A stretch of DNA of 64,000 bases from Bradyrhizobium guangxiense. GTDB taxonomy: Bacteria > Pseudomonadota > Alphaproteobacteria > Rhizobiales > Xanthobacteraceae. The notes beneath the pieces are model-generated. The model was not told where the DNA came from, did not search any database, and worked only from the letters and a program-made list of their open reading frames with translations. The translations under genes and the position numbers were made by a program. Positions 1 to 7,455 of the stretch are shown here, in pieces (the stretch's first letter is position 1; each line of letters opens with the position of its first letter). The stretch is taken from the NCBI RefSeq assembly GCF_004114915.1, contig NZ_CP022219.1, positions 3,316,501 through 3,380,500 on the forward strand, read 5' to 3'.

Positions 1-1
1 G

Positions 2-112
2 TACGTGAATAGCTTGGCTGATGCGCAGGCCCAAGCTCAGGCCGAAGCGCGCCGACTGAACGCGGTGTACGTCCCCCATTGCTCCGACTTGAAAATGGGG
101 CCGCGCGAATGA
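2..112 (+). CDS. 3' end of a truncated-by-window gene
   Basis: An open frame enters from the left edge and ends at TGA 110-112. The visible 36 residues are Ala/Gln-rich (ADAQAQAQAEARR) and helical in character, so they may be the C-terminal tail of a longer protein. The stop overlaps the ATG of the next gene (ATGA at 109-112), as expected inside an operon of the mobile element. Nothing in the tail identifies a family. Confidence 0.5.
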   Translation, partial: YVNSLADAQAQAQAEARRLNAVYVPHCSDLKMGPRE

Positions 113-444
113 AGGGCTCGTCGTCAGACATCGGCTACCCCGACGCGCCGGGCTTCAAAGCCAAGGGCCCCTCCGAGCAGGCCGCGACCTTGATGGCCGC
201 GACCGCCAAGACTTTGCGCGAGCGTGTGCGCGCCACGATCGCGGCTTCGCCGTCGGGTCTCACAGCCGACGAGGTCGCGGCCAAGCTGAACAAGTCGATC
301 CTCAGCGTCCGTCCGCGGGTCGCGGAACTTCACCGTCAGGGCGAGATCCGGCCGGCTCCGAACCGCGGCACGAACGCGTCCGGCATGACGGCGAGCATCT
401 GGATCGTGAGCCCGCCCCTGCCGGCGTCGGAGGGGCAGTCTTGA
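109..444 (+). CDS. Small helix-turn-helix type protein of the mobile element
   Basis: A 111-residue protein. I prefer the ATG at 109 because it overlaps the stop of the upstream frame. Residues about 35-85 (RERVRATIAASPSGLTADEVAAKL, then a second helix ending in RVAELHRQGEIRP) read as a winged helix: helices followed by a short basic wing. This is typical of small DNA-binding proteins in phage and island replication modules. The C-terminal 25 residues are Pro/Ser-rich. It overlaps the next gene by 4 nt, so it is probably co-translated with the primase-helicase. Exact function unknown; a replication or regulatory role is inferred from position. Confidence 0.6.
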   Translation: MKGSSSDIGYPDAPGFKAKGPSEQAATLMAATAKTLRERVRATIAASPSGLTADEVAAKLNKSILSVRPRVAELHRQGEIRPAPNRGTNASGMTASIWIVSPPLPASEGQS

Positions 445-641
445 AGCCGATGCAGCCTACCGCGCTTGCAATCATCTGTCAGGTTCGGGCGATCACTCAT
501 CTGGTCGAAACGTCGAGTTCCGAACTTCAGCGGCATGAGCTGATGGAGATCGGTCGTGCTCTGAGCGACGCCTCCGAGACCGTTGTTGAGCGGACGATGT
601 CGCCCGACATCATCGGGCCGGGTAGCGGGAGGGCGGCATAA
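441..641 (+). CDS. Small hypothetical protein between HTH protein and primase
   Basis: A 66-residue protein starting at TTG 441, which overlaps the upstream TGA, or at ATG 450. Its stop TAA overlaps the ATG of the primase gene (TAATG at 639-643). This close packing on both sides is the main evidence that it is real. The protein is mostly helical, with no Cys pairs, signal peptide or recognisable motif. No function can be assigned. Confidence 0.5.
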   Translation: MKPMQPTALAIICQVRAITHLVETSSSELQRHELMEIGRALSDASETVVERTMSPDIIGPGSGRAA

Positions 642-2881
642 TGGGAGCCGTCCTCAATACCATTAACGGGCACGTTGATTTCGCCGCCGTCAAAGCCGCT
701 TCCCTTGGCTCGGTCGAGACGCTGGCCGGCAGGTGGTTGCCTCACGGCAAGCGCCTGGGCAACGAATGGGTCGCCACCAATCCGACGCGCAATGATGGGC
801 GGCCGGGCTCTTTCAAGGTCAACGTCATTACCGGCGTTTGGTCCGATTTCGCCACGGGAGAATCCGGCGGCGACATGATGGATCTCTGGGTATATCTTTT
901 TGGTGGCGATCCGCTCGACGCCGCAAGGGAAGTTGGCGATCTGCTCGGCGTGCCCCGCGCGTCGAACATCGCGCGCTTGAACCTCGGTCCGCGCGCCAGC
1001 GTCGTGCCGGCGGTGACCACATCGGCCGCGGGCGTGTTGCCTCCCGGTCAAAGCCTCCGTGATCCGTCTAACTTCCCGCCCAGGACGCCGCCAAATGCCG
1101 AGGGGAAGCCTCGGTTCGTGATCGCTGGCGCTGAGGGGCCGCGGGTCTACGGCGATGAGAAGCGCCGCCACGTCTACAAGTGCGGCACGGTGCCCATCAA
1201 GATCAAGGTGATGCGGAAGGCAGGCGATGCGCTGATCTGGTATCGCGTCTCCGACGGCGACGCTTCGGGCTGGCAGCTTCAGAAGCCGGCTGGATTCAAG
1301 GAAGTCGTCTTTTTCGGCAGCTTGGATTGGAGCGATACTGAGCGGCAGGACGATTTTCTCTTCTGGCCCGAGGGCGAGAAGGATGCCGAAAGTGTCACCG
1401 CCCGTGGCGAGCTCGCCGTGACTTTCGGTGGTGTTGGCGACGGCCTTCCCGCTGGGTGCGAAGAGTATGTCCGCGGCCGGCACGTCGTGATCCTGGCGGA
1501 CAACGATGCCCCCGGCCGTGACCACGCTGCCAAGAAGGCGGCCCTCGCCTACCCCGTCGCCGCTTCAGTCCGCGTCGTGCACTTCACCGAGGTCCCGCAC
1601 AAAGGCGACGTGTCGGACTATTTCCAGATGGGCAATACGATCGGCGCGTTGTTGCAGATCTCCAAGATGGAGGAATCGTACAAGCCGCGTGTCGCGCCTG
1701 ACGTCAGCTCTCCGGCCTCCGCAGAGGCGCTCACGAAAGCCTCCGTTCTAAAGGCAACGCCCTACACCTGGATGGATCCGACCATCATCCCGCGCCGAGA
1801 CTTCGTGTACGGCCGGCATCTGATCCGAAAATTCGTGAGCGCCACGATCGCTCCCGGTGGTGTCGGCAAATCGAGCCTGATCGTTTCGGAAACGCTGTCG
1901 ATGGTGTCGGGGAAGGCCCTGCTCGGGGTCCAGCCGACGTCCCGCCTCCGCGTCTGGCTCTGGAATCTTGAGGACCCGCAGGAAGAGATCGCCCGCCACG
2001 TCCAGGCCACGGCGCAGCACTTCGAATTGAGCGCCAGCGACATCGAAGGTCATCTTTTCGTCGATAGCGGCCGCGACCAACGACTGGTAATCACGATCAC
2101 CGATCGCGCCGGCACCACGATCTTGGAGCCGGTTGTCGATGCCTTGGTCGCCGAACTCCTCGTTCGCCAGATCGATCATCTCGTCGTCGATCCGTTCGTC
2201 TCGTCCCATGACGCCTCGGAGAACGACAACTCGGCCATGGACCGCATCGTCAAGGCTTGGGGACGCGTGGCGCAGCGGGCGAATTGCAGCATCGAGCTCG
2301 TCCACCACAGCCGCAAATCGGCGGCGGGCGAGACCGAGACCACGGCCGAGTCCGCCCGCGGCGGTAAGGCACTGACTGACGGTTGCCGATCGGTGCGCGT
2401 TCTCAACCGCATGACCGCAGATGAGGCTGAAAAGGCCGGCGTCGATAACCCGCGCTCCTATTTCCGCGTCTTTGTGGACAAGGCCAATCTGGCGCCTCCC
2501 GCCGAAAATTCAGACTGGTTCCACCTGAAGAGCATCGACCTCGGCAACAACCCGTCCGGCGGCTACGGCGACTCGGTCGGCGTCGTGGTCCCGTGGGTCT
2601 GGCCGGACCTCATGTCGGACGTCACCGTCTCGGATCTTCGTCAGGTCCAGGCCCTAGTCTCCAAGCGCCCCTACCGGGAGAACCACCAGGCTCAGGACTG
2701 GGTCGGCAAGGCCGTTGCCGAGGCTTTGGGAATCGATCTCGACCAGCCCAAGAACAAGCGGAAGATCATGGCTCTTCTCAAGGTCTGGCTGAAGTCCGGC
2801 GCTCTGAAGAAGGTCGAAGACAACGACGCCAAGGGCAATCCGCGCTACTTCGTCCAGGTCGGGGTTCTGGCCAATGACTAG
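641..2881 (+). CDS. Primase-helicase like replication protein (TOPRIM + RecA-like ATPase)
   Basis: A 746-residue protein with two recognisable parts. Residues about 238-335 form a TOPRIM domain, with the acidic EGEKDAE motif and a downstream ADNDAPG motif, as in DnaG-type and phage primases. From about residue 395 there is a RecA/RepA-like AAA_25 ATPase: Walker A APGGVGKSS near 404, a Walker B-like strand (HLVVDPF) near 510, and a following VHHSRK motif. The C-terminus is winged-helix-like. Proteins of this layout unwind and prime at the origin of small phages, satellites and plasmids. It follows two small overlapping genes in one operon and precedes the integrase module, so it probably supports autonomous replication of the excised element. 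Confidence 0.85.
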   Translation: MGAVLNTINGHVDFAAVKAASLGSVETLAGRWLPHGKRLGNEWVATNPTRNDGRPGSFKVNVITGVWSDFATGESGGDMMDLWVYLFGGDPLDAAREVGDLLGVPRASNIARLNLGPRASVVPAVTTSAAGVLPPGQSLRDPSNFPPRTPPNAEGKPRFVIAGAEGPRVYGDEKRRHVYKCGTVPIKIKVMRKAGDALIWYRVSDGDASGWQLQKPAGFKEVVFFGSLDWSDTERQDDFLFWPEGEKDAESVTARGELAVTFGGVGDGLPAGCEEYVRGRHVVILADNDAPGRDHAAKKAALAYPVAASVRVVHFTEVPHKGDVSDYFQMGNTIGALLQISKMEESYKPRVAPDVSSPASAEALTKASVLKATPYTWMDPTIIPRRDFVYGRHLIRKFVSATIAPGGVGKSSLIVSETLSMVSGKALLGVQPTSRLRVWLWNLEDPQEEIARHVQATAQHFELSASDIEGHLFVDSGRDQRLVITITDRAGTTILEPVVDALVAELLVRQIDHLVVDPFVSSHDASENDNSAMDRIVKAWGRVAQRANCSIELVHHSRKSAAGETETTAESARGGKALTDGCRSVRVLNRMTADEAEKAGVDNPRSYFRVFVDKANLAPPAENSDWFHLKSIDLGNNPSGGYGDSVGVVVPWVWPDLMSDVTVSDLRQVQALVSKRPYRENHQAQDWVGKAVAEALGIDLDQPKNKRKIMALLKVWLKSGALKKVEDNDAKGNPRYFVQVGVLAND

Positions 2882-2945
2882 TTTCCCCACCACCGCCGTA
2901 GGTGAGGTGTGGCCGGTGAGGAGTCGGGTCCACAACCTTCACCCC

Positions 2946-2980
2946 CACCACACCCAGCTATGGGGTGTGGGGGTGTGGTG
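2946..2980. other. Inverted repeat within a GGTGTGG-rich non-coding stretch
   Basis: CACCACACCC at 2946-2955 is perfectly repeated in inverse as GGGTGTGGTG at 2971-2980. The surrounding 2900-2995 has several GGTGTGG-like units. There is no T-run, so a simple terminator is unlikely. Its position right after a replication gene fits an origin or iteron region, but this is only inference. Confidence 0.4.
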
Positions 2981-3082
2981 TGGTGGCGTCTGCGTGGAAA
3001 TCGCAGGTGAGGATTCCGCGCTCGCCGCCCATAGCCGTAACCTGCAAATTCAGGCTCAGTGCAGGCCCGTTGGGAGGTCATC

Positions 3083-3400
3083 ATGACCGCCCCGATCCCG
3101 TCCACAGTGCGCTTCAAGGTCGAGCCGGGCGACGTCCCGCCGGAGAAGGCTGCTCGCCGGCTTCACCTCACCTTGGTGGAGTTCAACGCGGTCCTCCCCC
3201 GCCTGCTGGCCAGAGGATTTCCGCCGGCCGATCTGGACACGGGTATGTACGACCTGGAAGCGATCGACCAGTGGCGCCGCCTCCGGTCGGCAGCCTTGTT
3301 CGGGTTGACCCCGCCCCCCGCCACCGAGCAATCTGCGGCGACGTCATCGAGCGGCATGGGAGACCGGTTTGCGGCCACGAAGCGGGGCAGGAATGGTTGA
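3083..3400 (+). CDS. Putative excisionase-like / small DNA-binding protein upstream of integrase
   Basis: A 105-residue protein. ATG 3083 has a good Shine-Dalgarno (GGGAGG) about 6 nt upstream. The core, residues about 10-60, runs PPEKAARRLHLT, then helices, then MYDLEAIDQWRR. It resembles AlpA/MerR-like winged helices in which the last helix is set by a Leu-Glu-Ala-Ile segment. The tail is basic. The gene overlaps the integrase start by 8 nt, and such partners commonly act as directionality factors. The family assignment is an inference; no excisionase signature is unambiguous. Confidence 0.6.
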   Translation: MTAPIPSTVRFKVEPGDVPPEKAARRLHLTLVEFNAVLPRLLARGFPPADLDTGMYDLEAIDQWRRLRSAALFGLTPPPATEQSAATSSSGMGDRFAATKRGRNG

Positions 3401-4631
3401 GCTACCGCGATATGTGCACGCCAAGCGCCGCCGTGGCGGCCTGGAGCTGTCGTTCCAAAAGTTTCGCGGTACGGCGAACGCTTGGCCGCGGGTGAAGCTC
3501 CCGGGCAATCCATTGTCGCAGGAGTTCGTGCGGAAGGTCTCCCTCTGCGCTCGCCTCGAGGCGAACAAGAAAGGCGAGGATTGGTCTTGGCAGTTCGTCG
3601 ACATAATGGACCGGCGCCACGACCTCCCCGCCCCTCAGCCGGATCCTGAGGCGTTTTGGAAGGCCGTCGAGCGCGCCGACGCCGTTGGCCTCGAGCTGTC
3701 GGCAGGCGTCAGGAAGACTTTCTCGGCCCTGATCGCCGAGTTTAAGGCCAGCGCAGCCTATCAACTGAACATCGACGAGAACGGGAACTCGCGCCCTGGG
3801 CTCGCCGAGTCCACGCGTGACCAGTACGAACGGAACCTCGATGATATCGAGGAGGCATGGGGATCGGATCCCGTCGCCGACCTCACCCCGGTGGATGTGC
3901 AGAAGGCGATCGACGCCTTCCGCGACACGCCGTCGGCGGGTCGAGTTTTCCGCTCCGTACTCAGCCGCCTTTGCTCATGGGGGATTCCGCGCGGGTACGG
4001 CACCTCCAACCCGGTCGAGCACACCGAGACCAGCGAGAACGCCGGCACCTACGACCCATGGACGCCGGCAGCTTTTGAGCATTTTTTTCAACATGCTCGG
4101 ATCGGGCTGCATTTGCCCGTCTATAGCGGCCTTTTCACGGGTCAGCGCCTCAGCGACGTAATCGACATGCGCCGGCCGCGTGAAGGCGTGACAGAGATGC
4201 CCCTCGTCGCCCAGAAAACGGGCGAACTGGTGCCGGTCCAGATCCACTCCGAGTACCGTGCCATCATCCAGGCTCAGAAGTCAGACCACACGATGCTGCA
4301 TCTCCGTGAGGATGGACAGCCCTGGACCTATTTCGGATTCAAGACGGCCTGGCAGCGCGAAATGAATCGTCCGGAGTTCGAGATTTTCCGGAAGAACCGC
4401 TGGGTTTTCCACGGCACCCGCAAGAACGCAGTCAATAACCTGCTGGAGGTAGGGTGCTCGGAAGCTCGCGTCGCCGCGATCGTCAACATGAGCCCGGCGA
4501 TGGTGCACCACTACAGCAAGAAGGTTTCCCAGTTCCGTTTGGCGCGAGCCGCCATGGAGCAGTTCGAGGAAGGTTGGGCAAAGCTTCGCCCCAGCGTCCT
4601 CGGCAGCGTCAAAATTGTTGGTAAGGAGTAA
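3393..4631 (+). CDS. int: Tyrosine recombinase (integrase)
   Basis: A 412-residue site-specific recombinase of the phage integrase family. ATG 3393 overlaps the previous stop. An N-terminal arm-binding region is followed by a core-binding SAM-like domain (about 110-215). The catalytic domain shows the first Arg in FTGQRLSD, the H-x-x-R pair in HGTRKN, and the nucleophile Tyr in HHYSKK near residue 380. All the catalytic residues I can place are present, so the enzyme looks intact. It probably integrates and excises the element at the tRNA-Lys site whose 3' duplicate lies about 1 kb downstream. Confidence 0.9.
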   Translation: MVELPRYVHAKRRRGGLELSFQKFRGTANAWPRVKLPGNPLSQEFVRKVSLCARLEANKKGEDWSWQFVDIMDRRHDLPAPQPDPEAFWKAVERADAVGLELSAGVRKTFSALIAEFKASAAYQLNIDENGNSRPGLAESTRDQYERNLDDIEEAWGSDPVADLTPVDVQKAIDAFRDTPSAGRVFRSVLSRLCSWGIPRGYGTSNPVEHTETSENAGTYDPWTPAAFEHFFQHARIGLHLPVYSGLFTGQRLSDVIDMRRPREGVTEMPLVAQKTGELVPVQIHSEYRAIIQAQKSDHTMLHLREDGQPWTYFGFKTAWQREMNRPEFEIFRKNRWVFHGTRKNAVNNLLEVGCSEARVAAIVNMSPAMVHHYSKKVSQFRLARAAMEQFEEGWAKLRPSVLGSVKIVGKE

Positions 4632-4636
4632 CCCGA

Positions 4637-4951
4637 ATGTCGTCTGAAAACCTGCCCGAAACCCAAAGTCCGTGGAGCCGCGAGCTGGTCAAGGAGATCG
4701 CAATGGACATCGGCAAGGAGGTCGTCGCCCACATCGAGATCATGTATCCGGCGGCCATCGCGGCCACGCCCGGGACGTTCAAAACGTCCGTACGGAACAC
4801 TATCTACAACCAGATCATGGCGGCCATCGCAGTGAACGATGCCGGCGAGATCGAAGCACGTCTCAAGGAGCGCAAGCGCGCCAGGACCAAGCTGACGGCA
4901 GCTTACCGGAAGATGAGGGCTGATAATCCGGACGCGGAGGCCGCCAACTGA
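4637..4951 (+). CDS. Hypothetical protein downstream of integrase
   Basis: A 104-residue protein starting 5 nt after the integrase stop, with GTAAGGAG as ribosome binding site, so it is co-transcribed with int. It is predicted to be helical, with a highly charged second half (EIEARLKERKRARTKL) that could form a short coiled coil. There is no signal peptide or Cys. Function unknown; placement suggests an accessory role in the element. Confidence 0.65.
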   Translation: MSSENLPETQSPWSRELVKEIAMDIGKEVVAHIEIMYPAAIAATPGTFKTSVRNTIYNQIMAAIAVNDAGEIEARLKERKRARTKLTAAYRKMRADNPDAEAAN

Positions 4952-4958
4952 GGCGGCC

Positions 4959-5171
4959 TTACTCTTTGAGGGAAAGCAGCGTGTTCCGTTGCTTGTAGAA
5001 CTGCCGCAGTGTCGTCTCCATGGCGGAGAGCGTGTCCTCCGCCAAATCGGTCGAATGGTGACGGTGACGAAGCTTTTCGATCAACGCGAGCTGCCGCGAA
5101 ATCCGTTGCTCGCCCCGGGAAATTCGGTCTTCGGTCAGCCCGAGATATCGCTCTTTGTCAAATCTGCTCAT
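4959..5171 (-). CDS. Small hypothetical coiled-coil protein
   Basis: A 70-residue protein, convergent with the integrase operon. The sequence is helical and rich in Arg, Gln and Glu (RISRGEQRISRQLALIEKL), with heptad-like spacing, then HRHHSTDLAEDTL. From memory, short proteins of this style occur as hypothetical proteins in Bradyrhizobium. Upstream lies the first copy of the 63-bp repeat, which may supply its promoter. Function unknown. Confidence 0.6.
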   Translation of the reverse strand: MSRFDKERYLGLTEDRISRGEQRISRQLALIEKLRHRHHSTDLAEDTLSAMETTLRQFYKQRNTLLSLKE

Positions 5172-5182
5172 TCTCCAGCTTA

Positions 5183-5245
5183 GGCGAATTAGGACAATGA
5201 TCTCATTAAACTAGGACACTCGGGGTCAAATACGGACAGTACCCG
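5183..5245 (-). repeat. 63-bp direct repeat, copy 1
   Basis: Matches 5446-5508 with no gaps: GGCGAATTAGGACA, 15 nt, TAGGACAC, then AAATACGGACAG and ACCCG at identical spacing. Read on the minus strand the boxes are TGTCCGTATT, GTGTCCTA and TGTCCTAATT. This resembles the multiple short terminal repeats of IS21-type insertion sequence ends. The family is inferred. Confidence 0.7.
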
Positions 5246-5397
5246 ATTTCAACCCGCAAGGATGCGCTCTCCAAAAGGTTGCGGTGCAACTCATTTGCAG
5301 CGGTCTCGTGCTCAGCCCGCAGAGCCAACCGTTCTTGGCGGGCCTTGCGGTTTTCCTCCATCGCCAATTGGGCGCGGGCGAGTAGTGAATCGGTCAT
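5206..5397 (-). CDS. Small coiled-coil protein with repeat-encoded C-terminus
   Basis: A 63-residue frame starting at ATG 5397. The first 45 residues are helical and charged (ARAQLAMEENRKARQERLAL), like many short rhizobial hypothetical proteins. The last residues (YCPYLTPSVLV) are encoded inside repeat copy 1. This suggests the original 3' end was cut off by the repeat or insertion end and a chance stop is now used. It is either a truncated remnant or a short gene that tolerates the change. Confidence 0.45.
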   Translation of the reverse strand: MTDSLLARAQLAMEENRKARQERLALRAEHETAANELHRNLLESASLRVEIGYCPYLTPSVLV

Positions 5398-5445
5398 GCC
5401 GTTAGGAATACGGCAGACCGGGGAAAGTTGCTTTCACTTGGGTTA

Positions 5446-5508
5446 GGCGAATTAGGACACTCGCCAAATCAACTTAGGACACCGGGTGTTAAATACGGAC
5501 AGCACCCG
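5446..5508 (-). repeat. 63-bp direct repeat, copy 2
   Basis: Second copy, 263 bp from the first and in the same orientation, with the same box spacing. It lies upstream of the 5206-5397 frame. Two insertion-sequence termini of one element should be inverted, so the direct orientation points to a duplication or nested insertions. Confidence 0.7.
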
Positions 5509-5563
5509 GGCCTTTGAAATCAATCAAAATCAATCAACGGTGCCGTCGGTTCGCCCGCCATAA

Positions 5564-5626
5564 CGGGTACAAAGCCCCCTCCTTCATGCCCATTTTAGCG
5601 CGTTAGTATCGCGGAGTTTGTACCCG
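5564..5626. repeat. Perfect 10-bp inverted repeat with 43-bp spacer
   Basis: CGGGTACAAA at 5564-5573 and TTTGTACCCG at 5617-5626 are exact reverse complements. They lie about 40 bp before the tRNA-Lys fragment. Possible arm-type recombinase sites or a regulator operator of the element. Confidence 0.5.
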
Positions 5627-5666
5627 CCGGCATTGATAATACGGGCGAATTTCCGAGAGCACCTTT

Positions 5667-5711
5667 CTTTTAATCACGGGGTCCTGGGTTCGAGCCCCAG
5701 CGCGCTCACCA
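5667..5711 (+). other. att site: 3' half of tRNA-Lys(UUU)
   Basis: From 5667 the sequence reads as an anticodon loop CTTTTAA (anticodon TTT), a 3' anticodon strand TCACG, variable bases, a T-arm CTGGG-TTCGAGC-CCCAG, a 3' acceptor strand CGCGCTC, discriminator A and CCA. The bases before 5667 do not pair with TCACG, so the 5' half is absent and this is not a functional tRNA. Such 3' duplicates mark one end of elements integrated into tRNA genes. The intact tRNA-Lys should lie at the other end, left of the window. Confidence 0.85.
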
Positions 5712-6012
5712 AATTTCTGAAGTTACATCAGCGGCTTAAAATATAGACTGGATGTTTGACGAGCTTACCGGTTGACAATTTTTGCCCGCGAGTTGGCAAA
5801 CTCGGTTCGCGCCGTGTTCTCAGAGGGCCAACCTTGCCGATCCGACCGAATGCGTTCGCGAGCTAATTCGCGTAATGAACCTTCTGCGAACTGAGATACA
5901 CGAGGACGTTGTGCTCCTCACGGATTATGGCCCTTCAGAGTCCATCTGGTTGCACCCGAGTCGGTTGGCCAGAACTGGGGCTTCCATCCGAGTCTGCTCC
6001 TTGCCGGCAAAT
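5712..6012. other. No gene seen
   Basis: This stretch between the att fragment and the antitoxin contains only short unconvincing frames and no clear motif. It is probably scar sequence outside the element. Confidence 0.5.
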
Positions 6013-6417
6013 TCAACTCAGACCGTCACAGTCCCGATCGGCCTTAGCAGCAACACTTCCGCTCGCTGAAATCAGCAAATCCGCCGGAATATTGAAACGC
6101 TCGCGCAGACGCTTCACCATCGTCATGCTCAATTCGCGCTTGCCGGACATGACCTCACTAACGCGACTCGCAGTGCCCAGAAGCGGCACAAGATCAGCAT
6201 GCGTCAAACCATGTTGCTCCACCAAATAGGCCAACAAATCTGGCAACGGCGGCGCTTTGCGCGGCCAGCGCACACGTTCATACGCCTCGATAAGGTAAGC
6301 CTGCGCGACCATGCAGGCTCGATCGACAGCCTCGTTCGATTTCATCAGCTTGCCGACAAGCGCCTTGGCCGCCTCATGATCGGCTTGGTTCTGGATAATT
6401 ATCAATGTTGCCTTCAT
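6013..6417 (-). CDS. HigA-type antitoxin, HTH transcriptional regulator
   Basis: A 134-residue protein. I prefer ATG 6417, whose first base overlaps the stop of the HigB remnant (TGATG); a GTG at 6420 is possible. Residues about 65-120 form a Cro/C1-type helix-turn-helix (LVEQHGLTHADLVPLLG, then SRVSEVMSGKRELS and MVKRLRERFNIPADLLI). This is the layout of HigA/YgjM antitoxins, with a longer N-terminal part rich in acidic and hydrophobic residues. In intact systems it binds HigB and represses its own operon. The toxin here is only a stub, so this is probably an orphan antitoxin. Confidence 0.8.
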   Translation of the reverse strand: MKATLIIIQNQADHEAAKALVGKLMKSNEAVDRACMVAQAYLIEAYERVRWPRKAPPLPDLLAYLVEQHGLTHADLVPLLGTASRVSEVMSGKRELSMTMVKRLRERFNIPADLLISASGSVAAKADRDCDGLS

Positions 6418-6521
6418 CACACCGTCTCCGCGTTGACCTTGTCATGGTCTTCATGACTGCCAAAGAAGCGGATCATCAACACGCCATCACGATATTGAAC
6501 TATCGCTCGATGCGCGCCTCG
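6417..6521 (-). pseudogene. C-terminal remnant of HigB/RelE-type toxin
   Basis: Reading upstream from the antitoxin start, a frame ending at TGA 6419-6417 encodes about 34 residues, including IVQYRDGVLMIRFFGSH and DKVNAETV. These match the C-terminal pattern of HigB mRNA interferases (a beta strand with RF-GTH, then DKIDA). Further upstream the frame hits a stop, and no N-terminal half is present. The gene is therefore truncated at the junction near 6521 and the toxin is non-functional. Confidence 0.7.
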
Positions 6522-6668
6522 TCATCATGGACGAACCGCCCTCCGTCCGAGCCGCTCCTAGAAGAGCGATTCATGATGGCCCCGCCCAAGGACCATCCGC
6601 GCGGATCGCGACGGCAGTGACGGCCTGACGGCCGACGCCGAGCGATCCGATCGTGAGCCCCCCCGACG

Positions 6669-7379
6669 ATGGCGGCCCCGCCGATCGCCCAGAACGGTGC
6701 GCCGCGCATCGCCGGCCACACGACATACCGTTCCGTTATCCCAACCGAGCAGATGCCTGAAGACCTTCGCTGGAACGCCGCGACGCTATGGGCCGGTGCC
6801 AAATGCCACCTCGTGCACTACCCGTTTTCGGGCTGGAAGGTCTTCAATCTCGCGATCCCCTGCCATAACGATCCGTCAGAAGCATTCGCGGCCAGGCCGG
6901 TCTCGCATGAGGAAGTGATGGAGGGCTTTCGCGATGTGCATCCCCGTGCCAAAGCCATCATTCATCACGGCAAGAATTGGAAAGCCTGGGTGACCTGCGA
7001 CAGGGATCCGATCGAGCGCTGGAGCGATGGCCGCGTGGTCCTGCTCGGCGATGCCGCCCATCCGATGCTGCAGTATTTCGCGCAAGGCGCGTGCATGGCC
7101 CTCGAGGACGCCGTATGCCTCGCGGAAAAGGTGTCTGAACGTCCATTCAATGTCGAGCGGGCTTTGGCGCAGTACCAAGCCGCGCGACTGCTTCGCACGA
7201 CCCGGGTCCAGCTGCAGTCGCGCGAACTCGGCAACCATGTCTACCACCCGGCCGGAGCACACGCTCTTTTGCGCAACCAGATCATGCGCGACATGAGCCT
7301 TGAGCAGTTCTGCGAAAACCTATCCTGGCTCTACGATGTCACGGCGATCGCCGCGCGGCGCTCAACCACGGCTGTATAG
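6669..7379 (+). pseudogene. 5'-truncated FAD-dependent aromatic monooxygenase
   Basis: A 236-residue frame equivalent to the C-terminal part of salicylate or 3-hydroxybenzoate hydroxylase-type flavoproteins (about 390-400 residues in the family). The second FAD motif is clear: VVLLGDAAHPMLQYFAQGAC, followed by ALEDAVCLAE. The substrate-domain strand GHTTYRSVIP is near the start. The N-terminal Rossmann GxGxxG is missing. Just upstream, another frame has residues resembling the DG motif, so a frameshift plus deletion is likely. The left break lies close to where higB is broken. Confidence 0.75.
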
Positions 7380-7455
7380 CCATGCAATCGGCTTCGAGCC
7401 GAGTTTCAGCACAATGGTGTCGATCGGCAGGCGATTCGCATCGGCCTGCTCCGCA

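Noticed and set aside
6669..7379. A functional flavin monooxygenase
   Set aside because: The N-terminal FAD-binding Rossmann motif is absent and there is a stop directly upstream in frame, so it is annotated as a truncated remnant.
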